NCBI GenBank assembly: GCA_963739335.1
Contig: CAVUAC010000100.1
Location: 28,097 to 92,096, forward strand
Source: UBA9647 sp963739335
Lineage (GTDB): Bacteria > Bacteroidota > Ignavibacteria > UBA10030
DNA: 64,000 nucleotides
Direction of reading: 5' to 3'
The stretch's first letter is position 1, and each line of letters begins with the position of its first letter. Positions 44,112 to 52,963 of the stretch are shown one piece after another. The notes below the pieces were generated by a model. That model had not been told where the DNA came from, made no database searches, and saw only the letters and a program-made list of their open reading frames with translations. The position numbers were made by a program, and so were the translations under genes.

Positions 44112-44130
44112 TATCCGTAACGTACGGATA
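44112..44130. repeat. 8-bp perfect inverted repeat upstream of the IS110 transposase
   Basis: TATCCGTA-ACG-TACGGATA, 37 bases upstream of the transposase start. It may be part of the promoter or of the bridge RNA region. Confidence 0.5.
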
Positions 44131-44226
44131 TCTACACCACCTCGAAAGTGAGGCCCTTCTCTAATTTACCATACGCCACGCAGCCTATCGACGATTTCCC
44201 GTAGAAGAACAATTTAGGAGAACATC

Positions 44227-44748
44227 ATGCCGAGACAATCCAAAAATCCCACGGCCGACAGTCGAGGTGAGCTAATCATCACCTACGATGCTATCCATCG
44301 ACACTGGGTACACGCTGAAGAAGAACGCTGGTCGATCCTGAATAACTTTCTCGTCGCCAGCACTATTCTCTTGCTCGCGTGGGCTGCAGTATTTGTCGCA
44401 CAAGCAACTACCGCTAGGAATATCGTATTGACACTCCTATCGCTTGGCGGATTCGGAATCAGTTTGCTATGGATCACGATAGCGAGCCGTGTAAGCATAT
44501 TCATTGATCTATATACGCGACTCGGCGAGGAAGTGGAAGCATCGTTGGTCCTCGCGAATGGCCCCTTTATCCAAGCAAGGGAGAGAATTCGTCACGGAAA
44601 GAAACTCGAAACACGACTCACGGGCTGGCCGAACCGCGTGATCGATTCACTGGGACTCAAGATTTCGTCACGTGTTTTTGTCACACTAATCCCCGGAGTG
44701 TTTGCAGTCGTTTACATCGCGCTGTTGCTTAGCTCGGTATTTACGTGA
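44227..44748 (+). CDS. Cassette-encoded membrane protein, unknown function
   Basis: A 173-residue protein with hydrophobic helices near residues 40-60 (NFLVASTILLLAWAAVFVA), 66-88 (VLTLLSLGGFGISLLWITI) and 150-172 (VTLIPGVFAVVYIALLLSS). The opening segment WVHAEEERWSILNNFL precedes the first helix. It recalls small multi-pass proteins of the RipA-like kind, but the match is weak. AGGAG lies 6 bases before the ATG. It is the original gene of cassette 3, separated from attC-like site 3 by 58 bases and interrupted upstream by the IS110 insertion. Confidence 0.7.
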   Translation: MPRQSKNPTADSRGELIITYDAIHRHWVHAEEERWSILNNFLVASTILLLAWAAVFVAQATTARNIVLTLLSLGGFGISLLWITIASRVSIFIDLYTRLGEEVEASLVLANGPFIQARERIRHGKKLETRLTGWPNRVIDSLGLKISSRVFVTLIPGVFAVVYIALLLSSVFT

Positions 44749-44806
44749 CAGAGTGCGGGCACTGGAACAACTCCAGCAGCCAAACAACGCTGGACGGCTG
44801 CGCGGC

Positions 44807-44959
44807 GTATAACAAACGGCAAACCGGCGTTCGCACACTGGATAGGCGATGTTGAAACATGGGTTGGCTAAATGTAAAGTGCTCACTCCATTGCTCGCCA
44901 CCACGAAATGAATCAGTTGTAGTGGCGGCTCGCAACGGCGGTTTGCCTAGACGTTAGTA
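44807..44959 (+). other. attC-like site 3
   Basis: GTATAAC (44807-44813) and GTTAGTA (44953-44959) are the core boxes. GGCAAACCG and CGGTTTGCC are perfectly complementary inner arms. The middle is a long imperfect palindrome similar to site 1. It ends the recognisable array. Confidence 0.82.
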
Positions 44960-45056
44960 ACTATGTTGCAGTAGAAGCAGTTGAGCCTCGCTGGTGAGAG
45001 TGGTAAGTTGTGGTGTTCCGAACATCACAAGAACCACTCAACAACAGGAGGCTCAG

Positions 45057-45314
45057 ATGAAAAGATACAAGAAAGGTAGCGAGGAATGCAAGCCCCTCTT
45101 CGTGGGCATCGACCTACACCGGTTACGGTGGCAGGTGACGATTCGAACGGAAGACGTTGAGCTCTTTAACGGAAGCGTTCCAGGACAGTGGGAGGCGCTT
45201 CAGAGAGTACTGGAGCGATACCGAGGGTATGCGATCCAAGTGGTTTATGAAGCGGGCTATTTTGGTTTCTGGCTGCACGATCGTAGACCGCGTACCCAAA
45301 CTCTATTCCTTTGA
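45057..45314 (+). pseudogene. IS110-family transposase, N-terminal fragment
   Basis: Starts with CAGGAGG 5 bases before the ATG and reads KPLFVGIDLHRLRWQVTI, ending in VVYEAGYFGFWLHD, the conserved first part of the DEDD domain with its Asp and Glu. The match stops near 45280 and the frame ends soon after, so about 85 of some 340 residues remain. It is of a different subgroup from the copy at 43047. It begins less than 100 bases after attC-like site 3, a place where some IS110-family elements insert. Confidence 0.8.
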
Positions 45315-46003
45315 TAAAGGTAGTGCAGCGATCCCTGAGGTCTGTCTGCTGATAAAAGCTTGATGTGAGATGACGCTCGCTGGATGTTAACAAGAAGTCG
45401 GTGCCACAATCACGAAGAGTACTGTTCACTACAAAACAAGTCGGCCCTTGACTTTTAACATAAAAGCGGGGGCAGGAACAACGAAGAGCTCACAACGCTT
45501 GATGAGATATTGGAATTGACCCTATAAGCAATTGCCACTTTCCCCAAAAACGTCACATTGTCATTTCATGCAACAAGGCTTGAATGATCTTTTCATCCAT
45601 GGGGCCGGTAGTTCCCCTACTGCCCACGACTTGGAACCCAGGCGTGGGCCTCCCTATGCATTCACTCTCCGCACCCATCCCTGTTGGATTGCAGTTCACT
45701 GCAACACAATGAAACCCGCGATGCAATCGAAACGCCTCTAGATCATGATTTCTCTATGTATGAGCGAGGCTCTAAGTCATCCCACCCTGAAGAACATCAG
45801 TGAGATTTCACCGGACGTTTGCCGTTTCCTCGCCGCCTCTTCACCTATTGACTTCTTGTGCTGACCCAGTGGCCGAGGTGATTTCCTGACCGTGATAACT
45901 GGTCTCGCCCTCAACTCCGATTTCTGTTAGTGTGTGGTTCCTCGTGGGATCCAGAAATCGCCCACAAATTGCCACCTTCATGACCTAACGTGCTCAGCTC
46001 TAC
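45315..46003. other. Gene-free stretch with an inverted tRNA-fMet tail
   Basis: About 690 bases with no supported coding sequence; probably decayed mobile DNA. AGCGGGGGCAGGA at 45465-45477 is the reverse complement of the 3' tail of tRNA-fMet (TCCTGCCCCCGCT), the sequence duplicated at the island borders. Confidence 0.45.
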
Positions 46004-46649
46004 CTATTTCTTGTGCCAAGGAGGCATCATTGGCGGTTCGCTGTAGACGATCACGAGCGTTGCAGTTAGCTTGGGGATATTGAGATCGACTTTCGAGGCC
46101 AGGAGCTGGCTGCTGCTTCCTGCTGGAGTAGTCACTACAAAAACGATTTCGCCAGCCGGATTTGAGACTCGATCTCGCACTTGATCCGTCACCCGAAATT
46201 CTATTGCCTGATTACTCCATCGGTTAGCTTTTCGTTCCTCAGAGAGGAGACTTGCGGGCAGTAGCAATCCTGTGGAGACCCTTCTAAGGTCAGTCGGGAT
46301 TTGCCTCAACCAGACACTTGAAGACTGAGCATCATTCGCTCCGAGAACTACAGCTGACAGATTCAGAGGGACATCTGCGTTGTTCCTCAGTCCCAGCGGC
46401 ATCTCTGCGTGCGCGGTGCCTGAGAGGCTCCCAAACACCTGTTCGAACTTTAGGATGACATTCGTGATCTGCACGTCTTTGGGTAATTCTGGCATGGGAA
46501 ATCGGACGCACAGTTGGGTACTCGTCGGATCCTTTCAGTTTGAGAATCCGCTCAATGGAACTCGACCTGACCTCTTTTACGCCACCATAGCCTGTGAACA
46601 AGACGAAGATGGACATGACGGCTAGCAGCTTGGATGTTCTTGTTTTCAT
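46004..46649 (-). CDS. Secreted protein of unknown function (frameshifted)
   Basis: A signal-peptide-like start (MKTRTSKLLAVMSIFVLFTG) with GGAG 8 bases upstream of the ATG at 46649, then SIERILKLKGSDEYPTVR. The frame breaks at the GGG run 46496-46498 and continues as MPELPKDVQITNVILKFEQV to the stop at 46004. The second part looks like a beta-sandwich of the cohesin or adhesion type, but I do not recognise the family. It lies just downstream of the large T9SS protein on the same strand and may belong to the same unit. Total is about 214 residues if the indel is an error. Confidence 0.6.
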
Positions 46650-46698
46650 GTGCAATGCTCCCAATTGTTGATCTATTGCCATTCGTGCATTTGCGGGT

Positions 46699-49600
46699 TC
46701 ATTTGATGACCGTGAGTTTCCCGACGGCTACAAACGGTCGATCTTGCACCCCTTCGATAGGATTGGCCACCAGTCTGTAGATATATGTGCCACTCGGAAC
46801 CATTGTATTGTTCTTGTCTCTGCCATCCCATCGAATTTGGTGAGAGCCTGCAGATTGGTTCTGGCTCACCAGAATTCTCGTTTCCCGACCCAAAATGTCT
46901 ACTATCATGAGATTGACGCTGCATCGGACGGGCAATGCATAGCTAATCACCGTGCTCGGATTGAATGGATTGGGGAAATTCTGGCTTAGGCCAAACTGTG
47001 GAGTACTCCTGGTCAAAGAGTTTGACTCCTCAGTTCCTCCAATCCCGACCGGAGGAGGTCCTGCGAATATCGCTTTCCCAAGCCCTCCTGGAGAAAATGG
47101 ACCTGCCCCTGGCGCTGGCTCTTGGCGAATTGAATACACTAGGACATTACCGCTGAGATGGCCCAAAATGACTGCCATATTTGTCGTGCCCCACCAATCT
47201 GACGATGTGAAAATAGGGTAACTACCATAATTCCGGATGTGGATGGAATTGGAAATCAGATTGCAGTCGAATACGTACGTATAATCTTCTGGGTTGCTGC
47301 TCCCGAAACCCGTATACCAGCTCTTGAACGTGCTGTTCGTCATGGCGTAGGCCAAGGGGGAAGAATTGTTAATCGCGTAGCCATTTCCAGTACCCTCGAA
47401 GTAGTTGCTCATCAACATTCCACCAGTTTGACGAAGGATCCCCGTCTGCCAACCATTCGAATAAATGTCATTCTTCTTGATGTCGACATTTACGGCAGAA
47501 CTGCCTGCGCAGATCGCATAGTAGCAATTCTGAAATCTGTTCCAGCTCGTATCTCCAATCGTCGCAGAGGCGCCCCAGTCAACGTACACTCCGTTGTAGA
47601 ATCCGTTGATCCTTTGCCCGTCAACTATCGCGTTAGTAGAGTTGCCAGCGATGTAAATCCCATTTCCCGCAGCGGGACTTCCACTGGCCGGTCCTGTAAG
47701 GGTATTGCCACGAAGCGTCGCGTACGCTCCAGCCCAAATGAAGAATCCATTATTGCAGGTGGCGGAATTTGTCAAGGTGCAGTTCGTGATACTGCCAGAT
47801 GTAAGACTGAAATAGATGCCGTCTGAGTTGTTGGACAAAGAGACATTGGAGACCGCGAGGGAACTTGCACAATCTGCTACACCGTACGTGCAATTCGTCA
47901 TAGACCCACCACTAATAACAACGGGCGCCGTGGGCCAGACCTGAAATGTGTAAACCCCAGCGTAGGCGCCTTCAAATGCATTTCCTGTGATGTTCACGCT
48001 TGAAGGGCAAAGGTATTTCATACTAACTGCCCACCCAGCCCGATTTCGGCAAGAAAAGCTACTGTTCATGACTGTGTATGTGGCACCCTGAATTGTTCCA
48101 CCGTTGTAGATGTCAATAGCGGCGCCATACACAGCACCACCGTATCCGAGTGAGTCAAAGTCAGCGAAGGTGCAATTTTGGACTGTCAAGTTTCCATTGC
48201 CCCACACATGTATTTGGTATTTCGCACTTTTGACGTCGGTGTACAAGAAGGTTCCCCCACCAGAACTCACGAATTCAAAGAGCGCTGTCCCAAGATTTGG
48301 CTGCCGCTGGCCATCGAACGTGATCCTTGCAGCGTTCGTACCCTGTGCACTGAGTGATCCCCACAGAGTGATTGTTGCCCCGCTTGAGAACTTGACATAA
48401 GCCCCAGCGCGAATAGTGAGCGTGTTGTTACTATACACAGTGAAAGACTGAGGAATCGTGATCGAACCTGCCCAAGTTGTGTTTGTACCTATGTTCGAGC
48501 AAGTTGTGAACGACCACGCATTGGACCAGTCACCGTAGACCGGTCCGCAGCTGCCCCTGACACGCCAATAGAATGTCGTGGTGATCATAAGTCCCGGAAC
48601 AGCATAGGAAGTTGATGTAATGCCGCTAGAGTCCCAAACGGTTGAGCGGAAGTCTGAAAACAGCGACACTTGAATTCTGTAAGAGGTCGCTCCTGAAGCC
48701 GCATTCCAGGTCAGCGTTGGCGCAGTGGAGACACCTGTTGCGCCGTTTGCTGGACTTGCAAGTTGGGGTGCAGGAGGTGGCGGCGGTGGCGGATACACGA
48801 CATAATCGCCCACTTGAGCAAAGGCAGAATTCGAGCCATTTACTGTGACCATGGACGCACTCGGAGCATACGCTCGATAGGATGATACGTTTCCGACTAT
48901 CTGGACAACACCGTTTGCGAAGAATACCGATCCAACAACACCATACAAGTTAATGACCTCCTGGCTAGCATAGGTGAAAGAACTCCCATCGGTCATGCAA
49001 TACGAGGCCGGCTTGTTGTTCGAATTGTTCACTCTCAACATGGACAGCTTGACATCTGTGGAAATGTTGGAAGAAGATGCGACTCCAGCAGCGTATCGGA
49101 AGACGCTGTAGTCCGAAAAGTTAGCCCAATATGTGGCGATTACACTCCCATTTGTGACCTTGGAGGCCAGGACATTGCTCGGCTGTGTCAAGCTGGGCTT
49201 GGTGGGAAGCAACATGACATGGAAATGCGGATTCACAGCAGTTGTTTGGATTTGATAGGTCAGGAGCGGTGAGTTAGGGTAGGTGCCAAACGTTGGGGTG
49301 GAATCCGCAGTGAAAAAAACTTTGAGACTGTCATTGCCACTGACAATGGCGAGAGGATTCGTAGTATAACCCAACCCTGGGGTGTTCAACAGGAACGCAT
49401 ATGAATGTTGATCATTGTTCCTCCTGATATCATCAGTAATGATCACGTACGGTGGCAAACTACCATCCGAGCGAACAAAATGGACGTAACGATCAGCATT
49501 TTGGACATGGAGCAGTAGAGGGTTTAAGATTGAACTGTCGACCTGAACTATTCCATTAGACTCCCAGTAGAGTTTGTTGAATGCATTCTTTGCATCCCCA

Positions 49601-51129
49601 TGAATTGCTTCGAACTTACTGGACTTATTGTACGAAACAATTTTCCCCTCCCTCTCCATTGCGTAATCGATTGTCTGTTGCGACCAGGGTTGCCCCGCCC
49701 CATCTATTAAGACGTAATTGTGATTCACTGGGGTTCGATGGGCTTGCCCTCCGTCAACTATGAAGTTCACGCCGTACGCAGACAAAGTAAAATGGTTCTT
49801 ATCGGGATGGTCGTGCTTCACCGAGTATGCCTGCGTCACGGGACCGAAAACCGGCGAACTCGTGAATGCAAACTGAACGTCGTTGTTATCCGCCCACACG
49901 GAAGAAGTCCTGATGTAGACCAAGCCATTATTCACAAAGTGTTTTGAGAGAGGCAGGATTCCGGAGGGGCTTGTCGGCGCCACGTAATCCGAGTTGATGA
50001 GAGGCAAGATGAAAAGCATTGCGTGCCCATACGCACTGTAGTAATTCCAATAATTACTCGAATCCCTCACTAGATTCTCTATTGTTCGAATTGAGTGCTC
50101 GAACAGCCATCTGCCCATAGACGCCTTTTCTGGATACAGAGCAGACAGCATCAACATCGTGCTCGGGCTGGGTGCAAAATAGCCACCGTCATTCAAGTTG
50201 TTGACATAGATATCACCTTGCGGGTCGATGGCGCTTAGGGTGTGGGGATCAGGCAATAATTCATAGGCAAGCCAGTCAAGCACTTTGGAGAGCCTGTTTC
50301 TGATGAACGATTGTTGAGAGTAGTTGATACCTTCCCATCTTTCGATCAAGCGTACGAATTGGGCAACTTGATTAAGACCAACAAAGTTGTAGAAGACTCC
50401 TTCAAGATAAGCCCCGTCGTCTGGACTCCACATGCGTTTCAAATAGCTGTTAGAATCGGTCAATATTATCTGTTTGGCCAAAGCGATATCAACGTTAGCT
50501 TGTGCCGTGTCGTAGTTTGCGTTCTCTCCATAGATCGACATCGCCGCTAGAAGAAGAGGCAATGCATGGTGGATTAGGAGGTTGTTCTGTAAGGTGGCAT
50601 TTGGCATCTGTAAGAATGATCGCATCACACCTGGCCGGCCGATGCTACTGATGATGGTGTCTTGGATCTGCCGCCGTTGGGCCGCATCCAATTGGTCAAA
50701 CATGAAGTCGTAGGTAAGCGCGAGGGCGTTAATCCTGAAGCCAACTCCGAATGGATCTGTGACGTTATCGTAGATGATCCCCTGTAGGGCTGGATTAGAA
50801 TCCATGTGGAAAATCAAGTATCTAGCTGTGTCGGCATGCAACGTGTTCCCGGTCATCAAATATGAGAATGCGAGAGCTGGTATGTTTTCATAATACCTGT
50901 TTCTTGGGGCATCCTGATTCTCTGGAAATAGGTGAGGATTACTCATATACCAATCTCTTTGTTTGCCAATAACATTCCACAACCTTTGAGCATCCGAACC
51001 CGCTACCGTGATCCTGCTCTGGAGGGTTGGGATATCATTTGCGGAGAAGAACAGCTTTGGATGGACACCAATTTGGGCAACACTCACTGAGGAAAGAGTG
51101 AACATAACAACGGCTATGAATGATCTCAT
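46699..51129 (-). CDS. T9SS-secreted heparinase II/III-like and beta-helix protein
   Basis: A 1476-residue secreted protein. After the signal peptide (MRSFIAVVMFTLSSVSVAQ) comes an alpha/alpha-toroid and a heparinase II/III-like beta domain. HDHPDKNHFTLSAYG and NHNYVLIDGAGQ hold likely catalytic histidines, so it may be a polysaccharide lyase. A proline linker leads to a fibronectin-like domain (APTLTWNAASGATSYRIQV), then a parallel beta-helix with NSxF/ITNCTL-type coils. It ends in a sorting domain with NFPNPFNPSTVISYALP and GTYIYRLV. GGGAGG 5 bases before the ATG at 51129 fixes the start. The sigma/anti-sigma-like pair upstream may control it. Confidence 0.85.
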   Translation of the reverse strand: MRSFIAVVMFTLSSVSVAQIGVHPKLFFSANDIPTLQSRITVAGSDAQRLWNVIGKQRDWYMSNPHLFPENQDAPRNRYYENIPALAFSYLMTGNTLHADTARYLIFHMDSNPALQGIIYDNVTDPFGVGFRINALALTYDFMFDQLDAAQRRQIQDTIISSIGRPGVMRSFLQMPNATLQNNLLIHHALPLLLAAMSIYGENANYDTAQANVDIALAKQIILTDSNSYLKRMWSPDDGAYLEGVFYNFVGLNQVAQFVRLIERWEGINYSQQSFIRNRLSKVLDWLAYELLPDPHTLSAIDPQGDIYVNNLNDGGYFAPSPSTMLMLSALYPEKASMGRWLFEHSIRTIENLVRDSSNYWNYYSAYGHAMLFILPLINSDYVAPTSPSGILPLSKHFVNNGLVYIRTSSVWADNNDVQFAFTSSPVFGPVTQAYSVKHDHPDKNHFTLSAYGVNFIVDGGQAHRTPVNHNYVLIDGAGQPWSQQTIDYAMEREGKIVSYNKSSKFEAIHGDAKNAFNKLYWESNGIVQVDSSILNPLLLHVQNADRYVHFVRSDGSLPPYVIITDDIRRNNDQHSYAFLLNTPGLGYTTNPLAIVSGNDSLKVFFTADSTPTFGTYPNSPLLTYQIQTTAVNPHFHVMLLPTKPSLTQPSNVLASKVTNGSVIATYWANFSDYSVFRYAAGVASSSNISTDVKLSMLRVNNSNNKPASYCMTDGSSFTYASQEVINLYGVVGSVFFANGVVQIVGNVSSYRAYAPSASMVTVNGSNSAFAQVGDYVVYPPPPPPPAPQLASPANGATGVSTAPTLTWNAASGATSYRIQVSLFSDFRSTVWDSSGITSTSYAVPGLMITTTFYWRVRGSCGPVYGDWSNAWSFTTCSNIGTNTTWAGSITIPQSFTVYSNNTLTIRAGAYVKFSSGATITLWGSLSAQGTNAARITFDGQRQPNLGTALFEFVSSGGGTFLYTDVKSAKYQIHVWGNGNLTVQNCTFADFDSLGYGGAVYGAAIDIYNGGTIQGATYTVMNSSFSCRNRAGWAVSMKYLCPSSVNITGNAFEGAYAGVYTFQVWPTAPVVISGGSMTNCTYGVADCASSLAVSNVSLSNNSDGIYFSLTSGSITNCTLTNSATCNNGFFIWAGAYATLRGNTLTGPASGSPAAGNGIYIAGNSTNAIVDGQRINGFYNGVYVDWGASATIGDTSWNRFQNCYYAICAGSSAVNVDIKKNDIYSNGWQTGILRQTGGMLMSNYFEGTGNGYAINNSSPLAYAMTNSTFKSWYTGFGSSNPEDYTYVFDCNLISNSIHIRNYGSYPIFTSSDWWGTTNMAVILGHLSGNVLVYSIRQEPAPGAGPFSPGGLGKAIFAGPPPVGIGGTEESNSLTRSTPQFGLSQNFPNPFNPSTVISYALPVRCSVNLMIVDILGRETRILVSQNQSAGSHQIRWDGRDKNNTMVPSGTYIYRLVANPIEGVQDRPFVAVGKLTVIK

Positions 51130-51526
51130 GGTATCCTCCCTTGGATAAGGCGATGCACTCCCGTAAAACGGTGCGTAATGATTCTTGAGCACGAGACTTC
51201 AATCGAACAACGTCACTTCGATCGCTTTGCAGTTCTCAAAATCACTTGGCAATCTCGGATTGACTCCGGCGTTTGTTCGTACATGCTCAATTACTTGCAA
51301 TTGCGCATCCTGCAGAAAAAGTGACGCTCAAGAGCGACTTCGTCCTTCTCGAAAATGACTTGTTGCCATCAGAGCAACTCAGAGGTCCGATAGGAGTGTC
51401 GAGGTGGGTTCAAGAATTGGTGGGCAGAAATGGATTCGCAGTGTGTGCGAGCATCAAGCAGCTAATGAGGTAGGACCAAGATCTTCGGGCGAATGATTCG
51501 TTCACCTTCGTGAAATCCCTCGCTTG
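51130..51526. other. Upstream region of the T9SS protein gene
   Basis: About 400 bases between two minus-strand genes. No convincing promoter box or terminator hairpin is visible and no coding frame is supported. The promoter recognised by the sigma-like protein may lie here. Confidence 0.35.
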
Positions 51527-52918
51527 TCAATGTATCGTTTCTGCCTTTTCAAGGTACAGTCTGTTCACCGTTGGATCCTTAACAAACTTGTCGCCGTCCC
51601 AATACAGCACGGCATTGCGAAGCTCCTCGAAGTAGTGTGCCTCGAGTTTCTTCCCGATTGTTCCTTCTTCCTCCAACCGAACATGTGCGCTGACAAAATC
51701 ATCACCGGCTTTTACCGCTTTGCAGTTCATACCCATGTCGAAATAGAAATACACTACCGTTCCAATCCATTCTCCCGGTTTCGTTCCTGGGAGAATTCGG
51801 CCAGCCCTCATTTCAATTTGCCCGGCGGAATTGAGTGTGGCACGGCTACCCTCTGTCCAGTGGTTGGCCAATTCATAGATGTCGGGGTTTGGCAACAACA
51901 CATAGTACTTTTCTGCAGCCTTCGGCACTCCTAGGGGAATGAAATCGCCAGTTGCCGGGGCATGACCTTGAATTGTTCTGGGATCAAGTATTAAGAGACA
52001 GCTTTTCTTAAAGGCATTGTTATAGCCAGCAGCAATGATCTCCTTGGTACAGTTCGAATCGACATCCTGGGCCTGAATGCTGATCCATCCGGGATGCCAG
52101 TATAGGCCCTCCACCTTCCCATCAATAGCATTGAGACGGACTACAGCCGATGGCCACCATTCGCTGTGATGAACTGCGAAAACGACCTCCGGGTGGCCAT
52201 CTTTATCGAGGTCTTCAGTCACAAGGGGGGCCACTAGGTTGTAGTCAGAGGAAAACATTTCTCCTGCGAATCTTATCTCGGGCTTGAATTGAAACCGCCA
52301 ACGCTCCTTTCCTTTCGCATCGAAGCATAATACTGTCCCCGCAGCTACATCAGGAGAAGATACTCCTTTCGGAGACATCACGATTATTTCTTGGGCACCA
52401 TCATTGTCGATGTCTACGACATCGAAGCACTTTAAACCCTTCGTGCTTTCTTCAAACTGGTCTCCGATGTTCTTCCTCCAAAGCTCGTTACCTCTGACAT
52501 TCTGGACAACCAAGAATTCCCCAACCGCCTTGACATGAGCCGGCCTTAAGTCTTTGCGAGTTGCTTCCGTGAGGAGCAACACGATTGCGAAAATGAACGC
52601 AATAGAAAAGGCGGATGAATAGATCGGGTGACGCGCAGCAAAGTGAAAAGCACACGCTGGGACGGAATGTTTTACGCTCATGACGTGGCTTCGATCGGCG
52701 AACAATCTTGGGCGTTCCCATCCATCCACGATTACAAGTGCCTTCTCGTGCGCAGTCGCGAGGTCTCTGACCTCGGCATAGTAGTCCTCGATTTCTCTTC
52801 GAAGTGCCGCACACTCGGTGCACTCCCTAAGATGAGCCTCGATCTTGGCACGCCGGTGCAAGATTTCGCCTGCCTTCAGTACGTAAAGCTCACTGGTAAT
52901 TTCGTCAATATGATTCAT
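51527..52918 (-). CDS. Anti-sigma-like protein with zinc finger and beta-propeller-like exterior
   Basis: A 463-residue single-pass membrane protein. The cytoplasmic N-terminus has an HxxxCxxC zinc-binding anti-sigma motif (H29, C33, C36 in KIEAHLRECTECAAL). One TM helix follows (about 98-118, SSAFSIAFIFAIVLLLTEA). The outer part has FG-GAP/VCBS-like calcium-type repeats (VDIDNDGAQEIIV, EDLDKDGHPEVVF, QDVDSNCTKEIIA), as in beta-propellers. The start has AAGGA upstream. It follows the sigma-like gene by 45 bases, the standard order for a sigma factor and its anti-sigma. The propeller might sense a polysaccharide or protein outside the cell. Confidence 0.7.
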   Translation of the reverse strand: MNHIDEITSELYVLKAGEILHRRAKIEAHLRECTECAALRREIEDYYAEVRDLATAHEKALVIVDGWERPRLFADRSHVMSVKHSVPACAFHFAARHPIYSSAFSIAFIFAIVLLLTEATRKDLRPAHVKAVGEFLVVQNVRGNELWRKNIGDQFEESTKGLKCFDVVDIDNDGAQEIIVMSPKGVSSPDVAAGTVLCFDAKGKERWRFQFKPEIRFAGEMFSSDYNLVAPLVTEDLDKDGHPEVVFAVHHSEWWPSAVVRLNAIDGKVEGLYWHPGWISIQAQDVDSNCTKEIIAAGYNNAFKKSCLLILDPRTIQGHAPATGDFIPLGVPKAAEKYYVLLPNPDIYELANHWTEGSRATLNSAGQIEMRAGRILPGTKPGEWIGTVVYFYFDMGMNCKAVKAGDDFVSAHVRLEEEGTIGKKLEAHYFEELRNAVLYWDGDKFVKDPTVNRLYLEKAETIH

Positions 52919-52963
52919 TTCGAGTCCTTCTTTGGATATACTCACATATCAGGGTGCTGCAGA

